Source of the DNA: Alcanivorax sp. S6407 | Lineage (GTDB): Bacteria > Pseudomonadota > Gammaproteobacteria > Pseudomonadales > Alcanivoracaceae | NCBI RefSeq assembly: GCF_023016115.1 | Contig: NZ_JALKBH010000001.1 | Span: 496,001 to 560,000, forward strand | Direction of reading: 5' to 3' | DNA: 64,000 nt | Part shown: one piece after another, positions 52,008 through 60,663 of the stretch | Layout: every line of letters begins with the position of its first letter | How positions within the stretch are numbered: the first letter of the stretch is position 1 | Position numbers and translations under genes: made by a program | The notes under the pieces: model-generated | Databases searched by the model: none | What the model was told of the DNA's origin: nothing | What the model saw: the letters and a program-made list of their open reading frames with translations, nothing else

Positions 52008-52036
52008 GTAAAAAGCCCGCATAAGCGGGCTTTTTA
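52008..52036. terminator. Rho-independent terminator after ppsA
   Basis: AAAAAGCCCGC, loop ATAA, GCGGGCTTTTT. Usable in both directions; on the minus strand it lies about 36 bases beyond the ppsA stop. Confidence 0.9.
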
Positions 52037-52071
52037 CTGTGCGGTTAAGCACGAGACGGGTCAAGCAAGAC

Positions 52072-54444
52072 TTATTCGCCGTGCTTTTCCGCCAGGTAGA
52101 ACCAGGTATCCAGTACTGAATCCGGGTTCAGGGACACAGAAGAAATCCCCTGCTCCATGAGCCACTTGGCCAGGTCAGGATGATCAGACGGGCCCTGACC
52201 ACAGATACCGATGTACTTGCCCTGGGCGTTACAGGCGTCGATAGCCATCTTCAGCAGCTTCTTCACCGCCGGGTCACGCTCATCGAACAGGTGGCTAACG
52301 ATACCGGAGTCACGGTCCAGGCCCAGGGTCAGCTGGGTCAGGTCGTTGGAGCCGATAGAGAAGCCATCAAAGTTCGCCAGGAACTCTTCAGCCAGCAACG
52401 CATTGGTGGGCAGCTCGCACATCATGATCACACGCAGCTCGTTCTCGCCACGCTTCAGGCCGTTCTTGCCCAACAGATCAATCACCTGCTCTGCTTCACC
52501 CACGGTACGCACGAAGGGCACCATCAGTTCCACGTTGGTGAAGCCCATCACGTCGCGCACCTTCTTCATGGCGCGGCATTCCAGCTCGAAGCAATCGCGG
52601 AAGTTCTCGCTGATGTAACGGCTGGCACCACGGAAGCCCAGCATCGGGTTTTCTTCTTCCGGTTCGAAGTGCTTGCCGCCGATCAGGTTGGCATATTCGT
52701 TGGACTTGAAGTCAGACAGACGAACAATGACCTTCTCCGGGTAGAAAGCAGCAGCCAGGGTGGACACACCCTCAACCAGCTTCTCCACGTAGAAGTCCAC
52801 CGGGTCACCGTAACCGGCGACACGCTTGTCGATGTTCTGCTTGATGTCCTGGGGCATGGTGTCGTAGTTCAACAATGCCTTCGGGTGCACACCGATCATG
52901 CGGTTGATGATGAACTCGAGACGCGCAAGACCCACACCCTGGTTCGGCAGGCCGGCGAAATCGAACGCACGATCCGGGTTGCCCACGTTCATCATGATCT
53001 TGAACGGCAGCTTGGGCATGGAATCGATGGAGTTGCGCTGAATATCGAACTCCAGCTTGCCTTCGTAGATGTTACCGGTGTCGCCTTCCGCACAGGAGGC
53101 AGTCACTTCCATGCCATCCTTGAGGATGTCGGTGGCGTCGCCACAACCCACGATAGCCGGTACACCCAGCTCACGGGCAATAATGGCCGCGTGACAGGTA
53201 CGACCACCACGGTTGGTCACGATGGCAGCGGCACGCTTCATCACCGGCTCCCAATCCGGGTCGGTCATGTCGGTGACAAGGACATCACCGGGCTGGACCT
53301 TGTCCATTTCCTTGATGCTGTGCACCACACGAACCACACCAGCACCAATACGCTGGCCAATGGAACGGCCTTCTACCAGTACCTTGCCGGTCTGCTTGAG
53401 CAGGTAACGCTCCATCACGTTGGCATCGGAACGGCTCTTCACGGTTTCCGGACGGGCCTGCACGATATACAGCTTGCCGTCGTCACCATCCAGCGCCCAT
53501 TCGATGTCCATGGGCATGCCGTAGTGCTTCTCGATCTCGATGGCCTGATGGGCCAGGTTCTCGACCTGCTCATCGGTCAGACAGAAGCCCATGCGCTCTT
53601 CGCGATCCACATCGACGATCTGTACGGATTTGCCGGCAGAGGCTTCGGCGCCGTAGATCATCTTCTGCATCTTGCTGCCCAGGTTGCGACGCAGCACGGC
53701 AGGCTTGTTGTTCAGCAAGGTGTTCTTGTGAACGTAGAATTCGTCAGGGTTAACTGCGCCCTGCACTACCATTTCACCCAGGCCGAAAGACGCGGTAATG
53801 AAGACCACATCCTTGAAGCCAGACTCGGTGTCCATGGAGAACATCACACCGGCGGCGCCGGTTTCAGAGCGCACCATGCGCTGGATGCCCGCGGAAAGGG
53901 CGACCAGCTTGTGATCAAAGCCCTGGTGGACGCGGTAGCTGATGGCGCGGTCATTAAACAGGGAGGCGAACACTTCCTTCACGGCCACCATGACGCTGTC
54001 GATGCCGCGGATATTCAGGAAGGTTTCCTGCTGACCGGCAAAGGAGGCATCCGGCAGATCTTCAGCGGTAGCAGAAGAACGCACCGCCACCGGCAGATCG
54101 GCATTACCTTCACCGATTTGCTCGTAGGCGTCACGAATGGCGTCTTCCAGTGCAGGCTGGAACGGCGCATCGATCACCCACTGACGGATTTCCTGGCCGG
54201 TCTTGGCCAGCGCATTCACGTCTTCCACATCCAGCGCGCTCAACGCATCGTTGATGCGCTGGGTCAGGTTGTTGTGCTCGAGGAACTCACGGAAGGCTTC
54301 AGCAGTGGTCGCGAAGCCGCCGGGAACGGAGACACCCGCTGCCGACAGATTGCTGATCATTTCGCCCAGGGAGGCATTCTTGCCGCCAACGTGCTCTACG
54401 TCGTCCTTCCCCAGATCCTGAAACCAGACTACATATTCCGCCAA
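52072..54444 (-). CDS. ppsA: Phosphoenolpyruvate synthase
   Basis: 790 residues. N-terminal ATP-grasp domain ([31 protein letters not shown]), central swivelling domain with the phosphorylated His in [18 protein letters not shown], and a C-terminal PEP-binding barrel ([26 protein letters not shown]). It converts pyruvate and ATP to phosphoenolpyruvate for gluconeogenesis, needed when growing on lipids or alkanes. AAGGAG six bases before a TTG at 54444 sets the start. Divergent to its regulator ppsR. Confidence 0.95.
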   Translation of the reverse strand: MAEYVVWFQDLGKDDVEHVGGKNASLGEMISNLSAAGVSVPGGFATTAEAFREFLEHNNLTQRINDALSALDVEDVNALAKTGQEIRQWVIDAPFQPALEDAIRDAYEQIGEGNADLPVAVRSSATAEDLPDASFAGQQETFLNIRGIDSVMVAVKEVFASLFNDRAISYRVHQGFDHKLVALSAGIQRMVRSETGAAGVMFSMDTESGFKDVVFITASFGLGEMVVQGAVNPDEFYVHKNTLLNNKPAVLRRNLGSKMQKMIYGAEASAGKSVQIVDVDREERMGFCLTDEQVENLAHQAIEIEKHYGMPMDIEWALDGDDGKLYIVQARPETVKSRSDANVMERYLLKQTGKVLVEGRSIGQRIGAGVVRVVHSIKEMDKVQPGDVLVTDMTDPDWEPVMKRAAAIVTNRGGRTCHAAIIARELGVPAIVGCGDATDILKDGMEVTASCAEGDTGNIYEGKLEFDIQRNSIDSMPKLPFKIMMNVGNPDRAFDFAGLPNQGVGLARLEFIINRMIGVHPKALLNYDTMPQDIKQNIDKRVAGYGDPVDFYVEKLVEGVSTLAAAFYPEKVIVRLSDFKSNEYANLIGGKHFEPEEENPMLGFRGASRYISENFRDCFELECRAMKKVRDVMGFTNVELMVPFVRTVGEAEQVIDLLGKNGLKRGENELRVIMMCELPTNALLAEEFLANFDGFSIGSNDLTQLTLGLDRDSGIVSHLFDERDPAVKKLLKMAIDACNAQGKYIGICGQGPSDHPDLAKWLMEQGISSVSLNPDSVLDTWFYLAEKHGE

Positions 54445-54994
54445 GGTCGTCTCCTTAAATACGTTTATACCGGGTAAATCCTGGTGATGTGGAAGCGCCC
54501 GAATCCGCACTGCCCAAGGGCCCTGGACCCCCATAACGAGCTTGCTGCACGGTGCTCCCCGGCGTTGCCGGATCAAATCGAGCCGACATTCTACTCAAAA
54601 CCGTCACGCTTTGCCTGCCCTTCACGCGAAAATGCACCCGACTTTCGGCCATCCGGGGCCTGTAAAGAAGGGGGCAACGAGCCAGGCGCCGTATCCCCTT
54701 GAAATTGCAGGGTTAATGGTCGCGTTACGGAAGGTCGCGGAGTGTAAAGGCAACATCCCGCTACGACAACGGCCATTTTCCTCAAAATGACCATCATTTC
54801 GGTGGCAAGCACCGTGCTGAGACACTAGACTGCCATGACAAAACAACGACTTAGCCTCGCACCTGGCCTGACAAATGCTCCTGAGGGAGCTAGCCTGCAA
54901 GCGATTCGCCTGAATACAGGCACAAACTCGTGAGTCAATGTCACGCCACCCCCGGGCCGAGTCGCCAAAAAAGACAGACCACGGCGAACCCATC
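54445..54994. promoter_or_regulatory. 550-base divergent ppsA/ppsR control region
   Basis: No gene is seen. Close to ppsR there is a decayed single REP (54882-54908, GAGGGAGCTAGCCTGCAAGC). The promoters of the two genes must lie here, but no motif is clear enough to place. Confidence 0.45.
54882..54908 (+). repeat. Decayed single REP of the GTGGGAGC family
   Basis: GAGGGAGCTAGCCTGCAAGC resembles one REPIN arm with three to four changes and no partner arm. Confidence 0.45.
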
Positions 54995-55813
54995 ATGACC
55001 CGAACAGCCTTCTACCTCTCCGACGGTACAGGTATCACCGCAGAAACCCTGGGCCACAGCATGCTCAGCCAGTTTGGTGACATCCAGTTCATGCAAGTCA
55101 CCCTGCCCTTCGTACAATCGGACGAGCAAACCCGGGAAGCCGTAGAAAAGATCAACAAGGCCTTCGACCAGGATGGCGCCAAGCCGATCGTGTTCTCGAC
55201 CCTGGTCAACAGTGAACACCGGGAGATCCTGCATGGCTGCAAGGGAATGGTGCTGGACCTGTTTGGCGCCTTCCTCAACCCGCTGGAAGCAGAGCTGGGG
55301 ATGCGCTCGAGCCACAAGATCAACCAGAGCCACGCCATCCGTGATGCAGACTCCTACCGGATCCGCATCAACGCCGTGCACTTCGCCCTGGACAACGACG
55401 ACGGCGCCCGTACCCGCCACTACGATCAGGCGGACATCATCCTCATCGGCGTGTCCCGCTCCGGCAAAACCCCCACCAGCCTCTACCTTGCACTCCAGTT
55501 CGGCCTGTTCACCGCCAACTATCCGCTCACCGAAGACGACTTCGACGACCTGCGCCTGCCCAAAGCCCTGCAGGAGCACAAGAGCAAGCTGTTCGGCCTC
55601 ACCATCAACGCCGAACGCCTCAGCGCCATCCGCAGCGAACGCAAAGCCAACAGCAAGTACGCCTCATTGCGTCAGTGCGATATGGAACTACGGGCACTGG
55701 AAGCCATGTACAACAAGCACAATATTCCGTACCTAGATGCGACGGAGCTGTCGATTGAGGAGATCAGTACGCGGGTGTTGGCGATGAAGGGGTTGCAAAG
55801 ACGACTTCAATAA
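54995..55813 (+). CDS. ppsR: PEP synthase regulatory kinase/phosphorylase PpsR
   Basis: 272 residues of the DUF299 family. It inactivates PEP synthase by ADP-dependent phosphorylation of a Thr next to the active His and reactivates it by phosphorolysis. FYLSDGTGITAETLGHS opens the protein, and the P-loop is GVSRSGKTPTSLYLA near residue 150. ATG 54995 gives the family start MTRTAFYLSDG; the frame from 54938 is too long. Its position head to head with ppsA supports the call. Confidence 0.94.
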   Translation: MTRTAFYLSDGTGITAETLGHSMLSQFGDIQFMQVTLPFVQSDEQTREAVEKINKAFDQDGAKPIVFSTLVNSEHREILHGCKGMVLDLFGAFLNPLEAELGMRSSHKINQSHAIRDADSYRIRINAVHFALDNDDGARTRHYDQADIILIGVSRSGKTPTSLYLALQFGLFTANYPLTEDDFDDLRLPKALQEHKSKLFGLTINAERLSAIRSERKANSKYASLRQCDMELRALEAMYNKHNIPYLDATELSIEEISTRVLAMKGLQRRLQ

Positions 55814-55873
55814 ACCGGCTTCTGCGAAGCGATGGTTCACAGGGATTGCATAGGGCATACCCCTTTTCGCATT

Positions 55874-55954
55874 GCAATCATCGCCCCTGCAAACCGGGTG
55901 TCAGGCCTGCTCGCTCCATCTTCAAATGGGAAATGGGAGACCTGGCCCCGAGGG
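55874..55954. repeat. Left ~80-bp direct repeat flanking hipAB
   Basis: Similar (about 80% by eye) to 58107-58186, same direction. Both contain ATCGCCC, CAAACC, CAGGCC, the identical AAATGGGAAATGGGAG and CCTGG.CCCGAGGG in that order. Confidence 0.65.
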
Positions 55955-55979
55955 CATCCATACTTCAGCCCAAGATCTC

Positions 55980-56049
55980 TGTGGGAGCGTGCTTGCACGC
56001 GAATGAAGCACATCGGTACAAAGGCTTCGCGTGCAAGCACGCTCCCACA
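55980..56049. repeat. REPIN, third copy (GCGTGCTTGCACGC variant)
   Basis: Perfect 24-bp arms at 55980-56003 and 56026-56049 beginning TGTGGGAGCGTGCTTGCACG. Compared with 8111, paired changes in the arms keep the inner palindrome. Confidence 0.88.
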
Positions 56050-56237
56050 AAAAAATTACCACGGCGTAATCGAACATCACCGCCCCTCCCTTGCGGCCCA
56101 TTCGTTCACAAGCAAACTTGCACGGCAAATCATGTGGCTGGCGCATCATCGTCAAATTTGCTTTTCGTCCACACCAACAGCGCACTTTTTACCTATAAAG
56201 CAAAAATAATAGCTACCAGGGGCACCACTTTTGTATT

Positions 56238-56268
56238 ATGGTGCATAAATGAGCAATTATTGTACCAT
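56238..56268. promoter_or_regulatory. Putative hipAB operator dyad
   Basis: ATGGTGCATAA and TTATTGTACCAT face each other across the hipA start codon (dyad centre near 56253). The sequence around is AT-rich. Position fits autorepression by the HipB-like protein; binding is not shown. Confidence 0.45.
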
Positions 56269-57535
56269 TCAGCTATTCATCGCCAATCAATGGCACGACG
56301 CCGCGACAGTCACACTGACCGACGATGAACAGCTGGGCTGGAAGGCTGCCACCCACTCGGGTTATACACTCGACCATGTCCTTGGTTTTCAAGGGCGTCA
56401 GGACGCTCACGCCTGCACAGTCCGCTGGCCGGTCAGCATGGACCTCCTCATGCACGATAGCTGGCCGCCGTTCTTGCTGGACCTGCTGCCTCAGGGTTTC
56501 GGAAGGCAGGAATTGCTCCGCCAACTGGGCTTGCCAGAAACTGCCACCTTTTCTGCAGACTGGCCACTACTGTTAGCCGGAGCCGGCAACCCCATCGGCA
56601 ACCTCAGAATCAAGGAAGCGGCGGAATACCTGGACAACATCAACACGCCAGCAACCGGCTTTCGTTATCAAGATGTGGCCAATCGCCACGAAGACTTTAT
56701 TGAATACCTGGCCGGACACGGCCTGTTCGTCGCCGGCTCCTCCGGTGTTCAGGGGGAATGGCCCAAGGTCCTGCTGACGGAAGCGGATGATGGCTTGCTG
56801 TATCTGGACCACACCCTGCCGGATGAGCGCGCTCGTAAACACTGGCTAGTCAAATTCCAGCGTCACAACCAAAGCGACCTGAAACTGATTCTGGAATGTG
56901 AGAACCACTACATGACGCTGGCAAAACATCTTGGCCTGCGCGTTCATGGTCAGTTGGAAACGCACAATGGAGCACTGTTCATCCCACGCTTTGATCGTCT
57001 CTGCAGCGGTGGCAAGGTTATCCGCCAGGCCCAGGAAAGCGTGGCATCACTCTGCCAGAAGGCCGGCTTTGGGCTACGTATGACACACAACGAAGTCTGC
57101 AAGGCACTGGCAGCCGTCTGCACCGAGCCAGAAAAGGAAATTGCTGAATATCTCAAGCGAGACATCGCCAATATTATCCTTGGCAACAAGGACAACCACG
57201 CTCGAAACACGGCGATCACCCGCACAGCGGAAAACCGCATTGCCCTCACACCATTGTTCGACTTCGCGCCCATGTACCTTCACCCAGAGGGAATAGCCCG
57301 CACTACCCGCTGGGAGCGGGATGACAATGGCCAACCAGAATGGGGCAGCGTCATCGCTCAGGCAGCCCAGGCCAGCGGCCTCCCCGCTTCCAGCCTTGCA
57401 CAAAGCATCAAGGAAATGGCGCTACCGCTCACCACACTGGTTGAAGAAATGCACAATTCAGGCCTGCCGACCGACCTGATCGCTCGCACCGACCGGCTGA
57501 CGCAAGGCGTCCTGAATACATTCAAAGAGCTATAA
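56249..57535 (+). CDS. hipA: HipA-type serine/threonine kinase toxin
   Basis: 428 residues. HipA N-terminal domain (DLLPQG near 78-83), Gly/Ser-rich loop VAGSSGVQGEWPK (161-173) that in HipA carries the self-phosphorylated Ser, ATP-binding Lys in WLVKF (202), the signature FIPRFDR (244-250), catalytic NIILGNKDNHARN with Asp315, and the metal-binding Asp in PLFDFAP (338). E. coli HipA phosphorylates glutamyl-tRNA synthetase and causes dormancy. Key residues look intact. No clear Shine-Dalgarno; the gene precedes hipB, the reverse of the usual order. Confidence 0.88.
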   Translation: MSNYCTIQLFIANQWHDAATVTLTDDEQLGWKAATHSGYTLDHVLGFQGRQDAHACTVRWPVSMDLLMHDSWPPFLLDLLPQGFGRQELLRQLGLPETATFSADWPLLLAGAGNPIGNLRIKEAAEYLDNINTPATGFRYQDVANRHEDFIEYLAGHGLFVAGSSGVQGEWPKVLLTEADDGLLYLDHTLPDERARKHWLVKFQRHNQSDLKLILECENHYMTLAKHLGLRVHGQLETHNGALFIPRFDRLCSGGKVIRQAQESVASLCQKAGFGLRMTHNEVCKALAAVCTEPEKEIAEYLKRDIANIILGNKDNHARNTAITRTAENRIALTPLFDFAPMYLHPEGIARTTRWERDDNGQPEWGSVIAQAAQASGLPASSLAQSIKEMALPLTTLVEEMHNSGLPTDLIARTDRLTQGVLNTFKEL

Positions 57536-57538
57536 ATC

Positions 57539-57814
57539 ATGGATAAACGCCACACAGAGCTCTCCCCCCAAGAGCAAATGGCTCGCAGAGAGTCTCTCTA
57601 CCAATCCATTACCGAACACCCCGGCCTGCCTCTGGCAGAAGTTATAGCCCGAATCAGAAAAGAGCTGCTGCTCACACTGGAAGAAATGAGCAGACTGACC
57701 GGCGTATCCGTGCGGGTGATCCATAGCATCGAAAACCAGCAGGCCAACCCGACCCTCGCCACAGCCGAGAAGTTATTAAAGCCGTTTGGGTTGCGTATGG
57801 GGGTATTTCGATAG
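57539..57814 (+). CDS. hipB: HipB-like XRE antitoxin
   Basis: 91 residues. A helix-turn-helix of the XRE/Cro type is visible (LLLTLEEMSRLTGVSVRVIHSIENQQANPTL, best read in its conserved pieces EEMSRLTGVS and IHSIENQQANP). It starts three bases after the hipA stop, so it is coupled. It probably binds the kinase and represses the operon. About 35 N-terminal residues precede the helix-turn-helix. Reverse order (toxin first) has consequences for how the antidote is supplied. Confidence 0.82.
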   Translation: MDKRHTELSPQEQMARRESLYQSITEHPGLPLAEVIARIRKELLLTLEEMSRLTGVSVRVIHSIENQQANPTLATAEKLLKPFGLRMGVFR

Positions 57815-57915
57815 CTCCGGCCGTTTAGATCTCCGTGGAATGGCGGATCCAGACACTTCCCTTGGGTATTTGTAGTGGAACCAACGCTCAGGATGAGAAG
57901 AATGGGTGATTTTTT

Positions 57916-57987
57916 GTGGGAGCGTGCTTGCACGCGAAGTTTTTTGGCGAGGCTGGGAAAAGCTTCGCTTGCAAGCAACCTCCCACA
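57916..57987. repeat. REPIN, fourth copy (mixed arms)
   Basis: Left arm GTGGGAGCGTGCTTGCACGC is of the 55980 type, right arm (reverse) GTGGGAGGTTGCTTGCAAGC is closer to the 8111 type. About three mismatches between arms. Confidence 0.8.
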
Positions 57988-58058
57988 GCAGATCAACACC
58001 ATTGGAAAAATGGGAGCCCCGTGCCTCGTGCTCTGTACTACAGAGAATGGAAATTTCA

Positions 58059-58082
58059 GTGGGAGGCTGCTTGCAGGCGAAG
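58059..58082 (+). repeat. Single REP
   Basis: GTGGGAGGCTGCTTGCAGGC followed by GAAG, without a facing partner; another REPIN-family arm beside the fourth copy. Confidence 0.7.
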
Positions 58083-58106
58083 GGCTTTGACTGGGTTTTT
58101 CACAGT

Positions 58107-58186
58107 GCGACCATCGCCCACACAAACCCGGTGGCAGGCCAGCCCCCTCCACTCGAAAATGGGAAATGGGAGCCTGGTCCCGAGGG
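58107..58186. repeat. Right ~80-bp direct repeat flanking hipAB
   Basis: Same sequence order as 55874-55954. Together with REPINs on each side it makes a frame of repeat, REPIN, hipA, hipB, REPIN, repeat. Confidence 0.65.
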
Positions 58187-58206
58187 GCTATCTGGCCCCG
58201 GAAGTA

Positions 58207-58230
58207 ATCTCCCATAGCAAAATGGGAGAT
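58207..58230. other. Hairpin downstream of the secreted-protein operon
   Basis: ATCTCCCAT, loop AGCAAA, ATGGGAGAT. It lies 25 bases beyond the minus-strand stop at 58255. No T-run follows, so termination here is uncertain; it may be a fragment of the neighbouring direct repeat. Confidence 0.4.
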
Positions 58231-58254
58231 CTGAGGGCTTGTGGGGCACCACTA

Positions 58255-59769
58255 TCAACAGAACCGTGCCGAGCCCCAGCAATTACGGTATGCTGGCTCA
58301 AGACCTATAATATTGCCGTCTCTCGCAGCAGAACTACCAAGGATGTTGGCCATCAACGTGGTCGTAGCTTGGTCGATATTTAGTGTAAAAGCATCCGGGG
58401 AGTACATGCTCCAACCAGTTAACATGGCTGTTGTATAACCAGGATAACGCACTGCTTCCTTCTGGAAAGATAAGCCGAAATCGTCTGAAGTTACATCAAC
58501 CTGATGCACATTTGTCACATTGTATGGCAATTGGTAGTTATTCAGGTCAGTGTGAATTTCCTCAGGTTCTTTGCTATTGATTAAGGACTGATTAGTGGCC
58601 GCATCAGCATTGTAAATACGCAAGCCCTGAGCAAGTTGGCGTTTGATCTGATCGGCAATACCACCGCGGAGTAAAGGCAGCAATGTTGGACCGAATACGC
58701 TTACCAGAGCGCCTGCATCAGTATCCGCCAATGTCAACGGATTACTACCTACTGCCGTTGTTCCATCATTATTTCCATAAACAATCGAGTTAATTACACC
58801 TGCTAAGTTAACGCCGCTAACCTGTGCCTGACTTTCCCGGTTGCCGGAAAGTTCAACGGCGTTGCCGTTGCGAATCACATCCTGATAATTGACCAATGCT
58901 TCCTGAAAACGAATATCAGCAATGCCTATATCAAGGATCATATCATCACCCAGATTCAGATAACCGCCCGAGGGTGTCCCCATTCCTCCACGATCACAGG
59001 GATCATACCAAGCACCACATCCACTAGGATATCCAGGCGACCCCCAACTGCTTGCTCCTTGGTGGATCATGCCACTTGGATCCGCACCAGGCGCAATACA
59101 GGGCCGGTCTCCATAGGCGCAGGTCACCGCAACATTGTTTGCACCGCGCATCGCAAGATTTAATTGCCCGCTCATACGGCCGCTAAAAGAGTTCAAGGAA
59201 CCGAAGCTCAAAGGACCACTGACCTTTTCACCACCCATACGGATGCCAACCACTTCACGCAGGGTCTTGCTTTGATCGTTCTTGATGGCGAACTGAAAGA
59301 AAGGACGCTGGATAGAAAAGTCTTTCATCTGGTTCTGGTTGGCAATATTGTCAGCCACAGCGCCAGATATTTGATTACTCCCCGCTTGGGGATTGAGGCT
59401 AATACAATTCCCCGCAGCATTGGCAATACACCCCAACGAAAAGTGATCAATATCCAGATCGCAACCTACACCATTCACACCGCCACAGCCCAGCTGCAAC
59501 TTTTCAATGTTCAGGTTAAGGTCGAGCATGACATCAAGACCAGCCGTGTAAAAAGTAAAGCCGTCATTGCCATTGGCGACATCCCCCACAATCTTGTTCA
59601 TCTGCATTAATGCCTGACCAGTCACATTGGAGAGCTGATCATCTTTCAGCTCGACCATGGCGTGACAGATGCCCGAAACAAAAAGGACCAAGCCAGCAAG
59701 AGACACCAGCAACCCTCTTCTGAACAGGTTGGGTAAAGGTGTTCTCGGGCTACGATTATTCTTCTTCAT
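58255..59769 (-). CDS. Secreted protein of unknown function, VTGQ-motif family (gene 4 of operon)
   Basis: 504 residues. A basic stretch and signal peptide (LVSLAGLVLFVSGICHA) lead straight into MVELKDDQLSNVTGQALMQ, the motif shared with the two genes upstream. The mature protein is Gly/Asn/Asp-rich with many Cys in pairs (LGCGGVNGVGCDLD, GCGAWYDPCDRGG) and ends in Cys. No catalytic motif was found. It may be a surface or outer-membrane-associated structural protein; the post-signal motif reminds me of DUF6160-type proteins, from memory only. Four bases after the gene-3 stop, so in one operon. Confidence 0.6.
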   Translation of the reverse strand: MKKNNRSPRTPLPNLFRRGLLVSLAGLVLFVSGICHAMVELKDDQLSNVTGQALMQMNKIVGDVANGNDGFTFYTAGLDVMLDLNLNIEKLQLGCGGVNGVGCDLDIDHFSLGCIANAAGNCISLNPQAGSNQISGAVADNIANQNQMKDFSIQRPFFQFAIKNDQSKTLREVVGIRMGGEKVSGPLSFGSLNSFSGRMSGQLNLAMRGANNVAVTCAYGDRPCIAPGADPSGMIHQGASSWGSPGYPSGCGAWYDPCDRGGMGTPSGGYLNLGDDMILDIGIADIRFQEALVNYQDVIRNGNAVELSGNRESQAQVSGVNLAGVINSIVYGNNDGTTAVGSNPLTLADTDAGALVSVFGPTLLPLLRGGIADQIKRQLAQGLRIYNADAATNQSLINSKEPEEIHTDLNNYQLPYNVTNVHQVDVTSDDFGLSFQKEAVRYPGYTTAMLTGWSMYSPDAFTLNIDQATTTLMANILGSSAARDGNIIGLEPAYRNCWGSARFC

Positions 59770-59772
59770 AAC

Positions 59773-60663
59773 TTAAAACCCATACAGGTAAAAGTTGCCG
59801 CCAAACGCAATGCCCGCCTGGTGGCCATTATTATCGGCAATGGTGAGGCTGGTGAACGAATCGTGATTATTCAATTTCCAGCCCACACCTTGAAGCGCGT
59901 CGTCATATTCAGCAGATAGTCCTGTGACGTGTAACCCGAAGCGGGCATCGTTATAGCCAACGCTGGATTTGGATGTGTCATCATAGGAGCCGCCAGTATT
60001 TGGATAGAAGGTGCGCAACGCTGGCATTTGCCTGAGATACGCAGCTGTGCAATCAGAACCGCCGTTGCCCAGCAAACAGTTTCCGGAAGAATCCAGGAAG
60101 CTACCTTTGTCCTTGCCTGGCTCAGAGGGGAAGATAATATTGTCAGCAAACCAGCTTTCGTAGCTTGATTCGGTCAGGCCCTCCACTGGCGTTGAGAGAG
60201 CAGCCCCGGAACCATCAATCATGATCGCGGTCCCTGTAGAGGATGATGCTGCGCGGTTCCCGGTGCCCAGAAAGGCACCATCAAGAGACAGATCATTCAC
60301 TGCCAGTGAGGCCCAACCGGCTTTCCACACCAGCCACTCACCTGCGAAGTTGTTGCCGTCCGCATCTGTCCAGGTGCCGGGAACATTGGAATCGATGGAG
60401 GCATTGCCACGGTTCGCAAGCTGCCAGGAAAGGCGGCAATCCATATCCGCAAGCGCGCCATTGGGATCATTTGAGCAACTAGCTAGCCCCGCACCCGTGG
60501 TTGCAGCGTTAGTTGTCCTAACCGAGTTGTAGTAGTACTCAAGAGAGACCATGACGCCTTCCTGGCCCGCCACGTTCCCCATTTCTTCATCTGCCAGGGG
60601 CTGCAGGGCGTGGGTCTGTAGAGCGACGATACTGCCCAGCACGATCATGATGCCTTTGTTCAT
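59773..60663 (-). CDS. Secreted protein of unknown function, VAGQ-motif family (gene 3 of operon)
   Basis: 296 residues. Signal peptide (GIMIVLGSIVALQTHA) followed at once by LQPLADEEMGNVAGQEGVMV, the operon's shared motif. Rich in Ser, Gly, Asn and Asp; Cys pairs (CSNDPNGALADMDC, NCLLGNGGSDC) suggest disulfides. The C-terminal GIAFGGNFYLYGF ends in an aromatic, as many outer-membrane proteins do, but one cannot call a barrel. ATG overlaps the gene-2 stop by four bases, so it is coupled. Confidence 0.6.
   Translation of the reverse strand: MNKGIMIVLGSIVALQTHALQPLADEEMGNVAGQEGVMVSLEYYYNSVRTTNAATTGAGLASCSNDPNGALADMDCRLSWQLANRGNASIDSNVPGTWTDADGNNFAGEWLVWKAGWASLAVNDLSLDGAFLGTGNRAASSSTGTAIMIDGSGAALSTPVEGLTESSYESWFADNIIFPSEPGKDKGSFLDSSGNCLLGNGGSDCTAAYLRQMPALRTFYPNTGGSYDDTSKSSVGYNDARFGLHVTGLSAEYDDALQGVGWKLNNHDSFTSLTIADNNGHQAGIAFGGNFYLYGF

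Noticed and set aside
52180-54477. A 765-codon open frame opposite to ppsA
   Set aside because: It is a shadow of the GC-rich ppsA gene; composition is unlike a protein and ppsA motifs are on the other strand.
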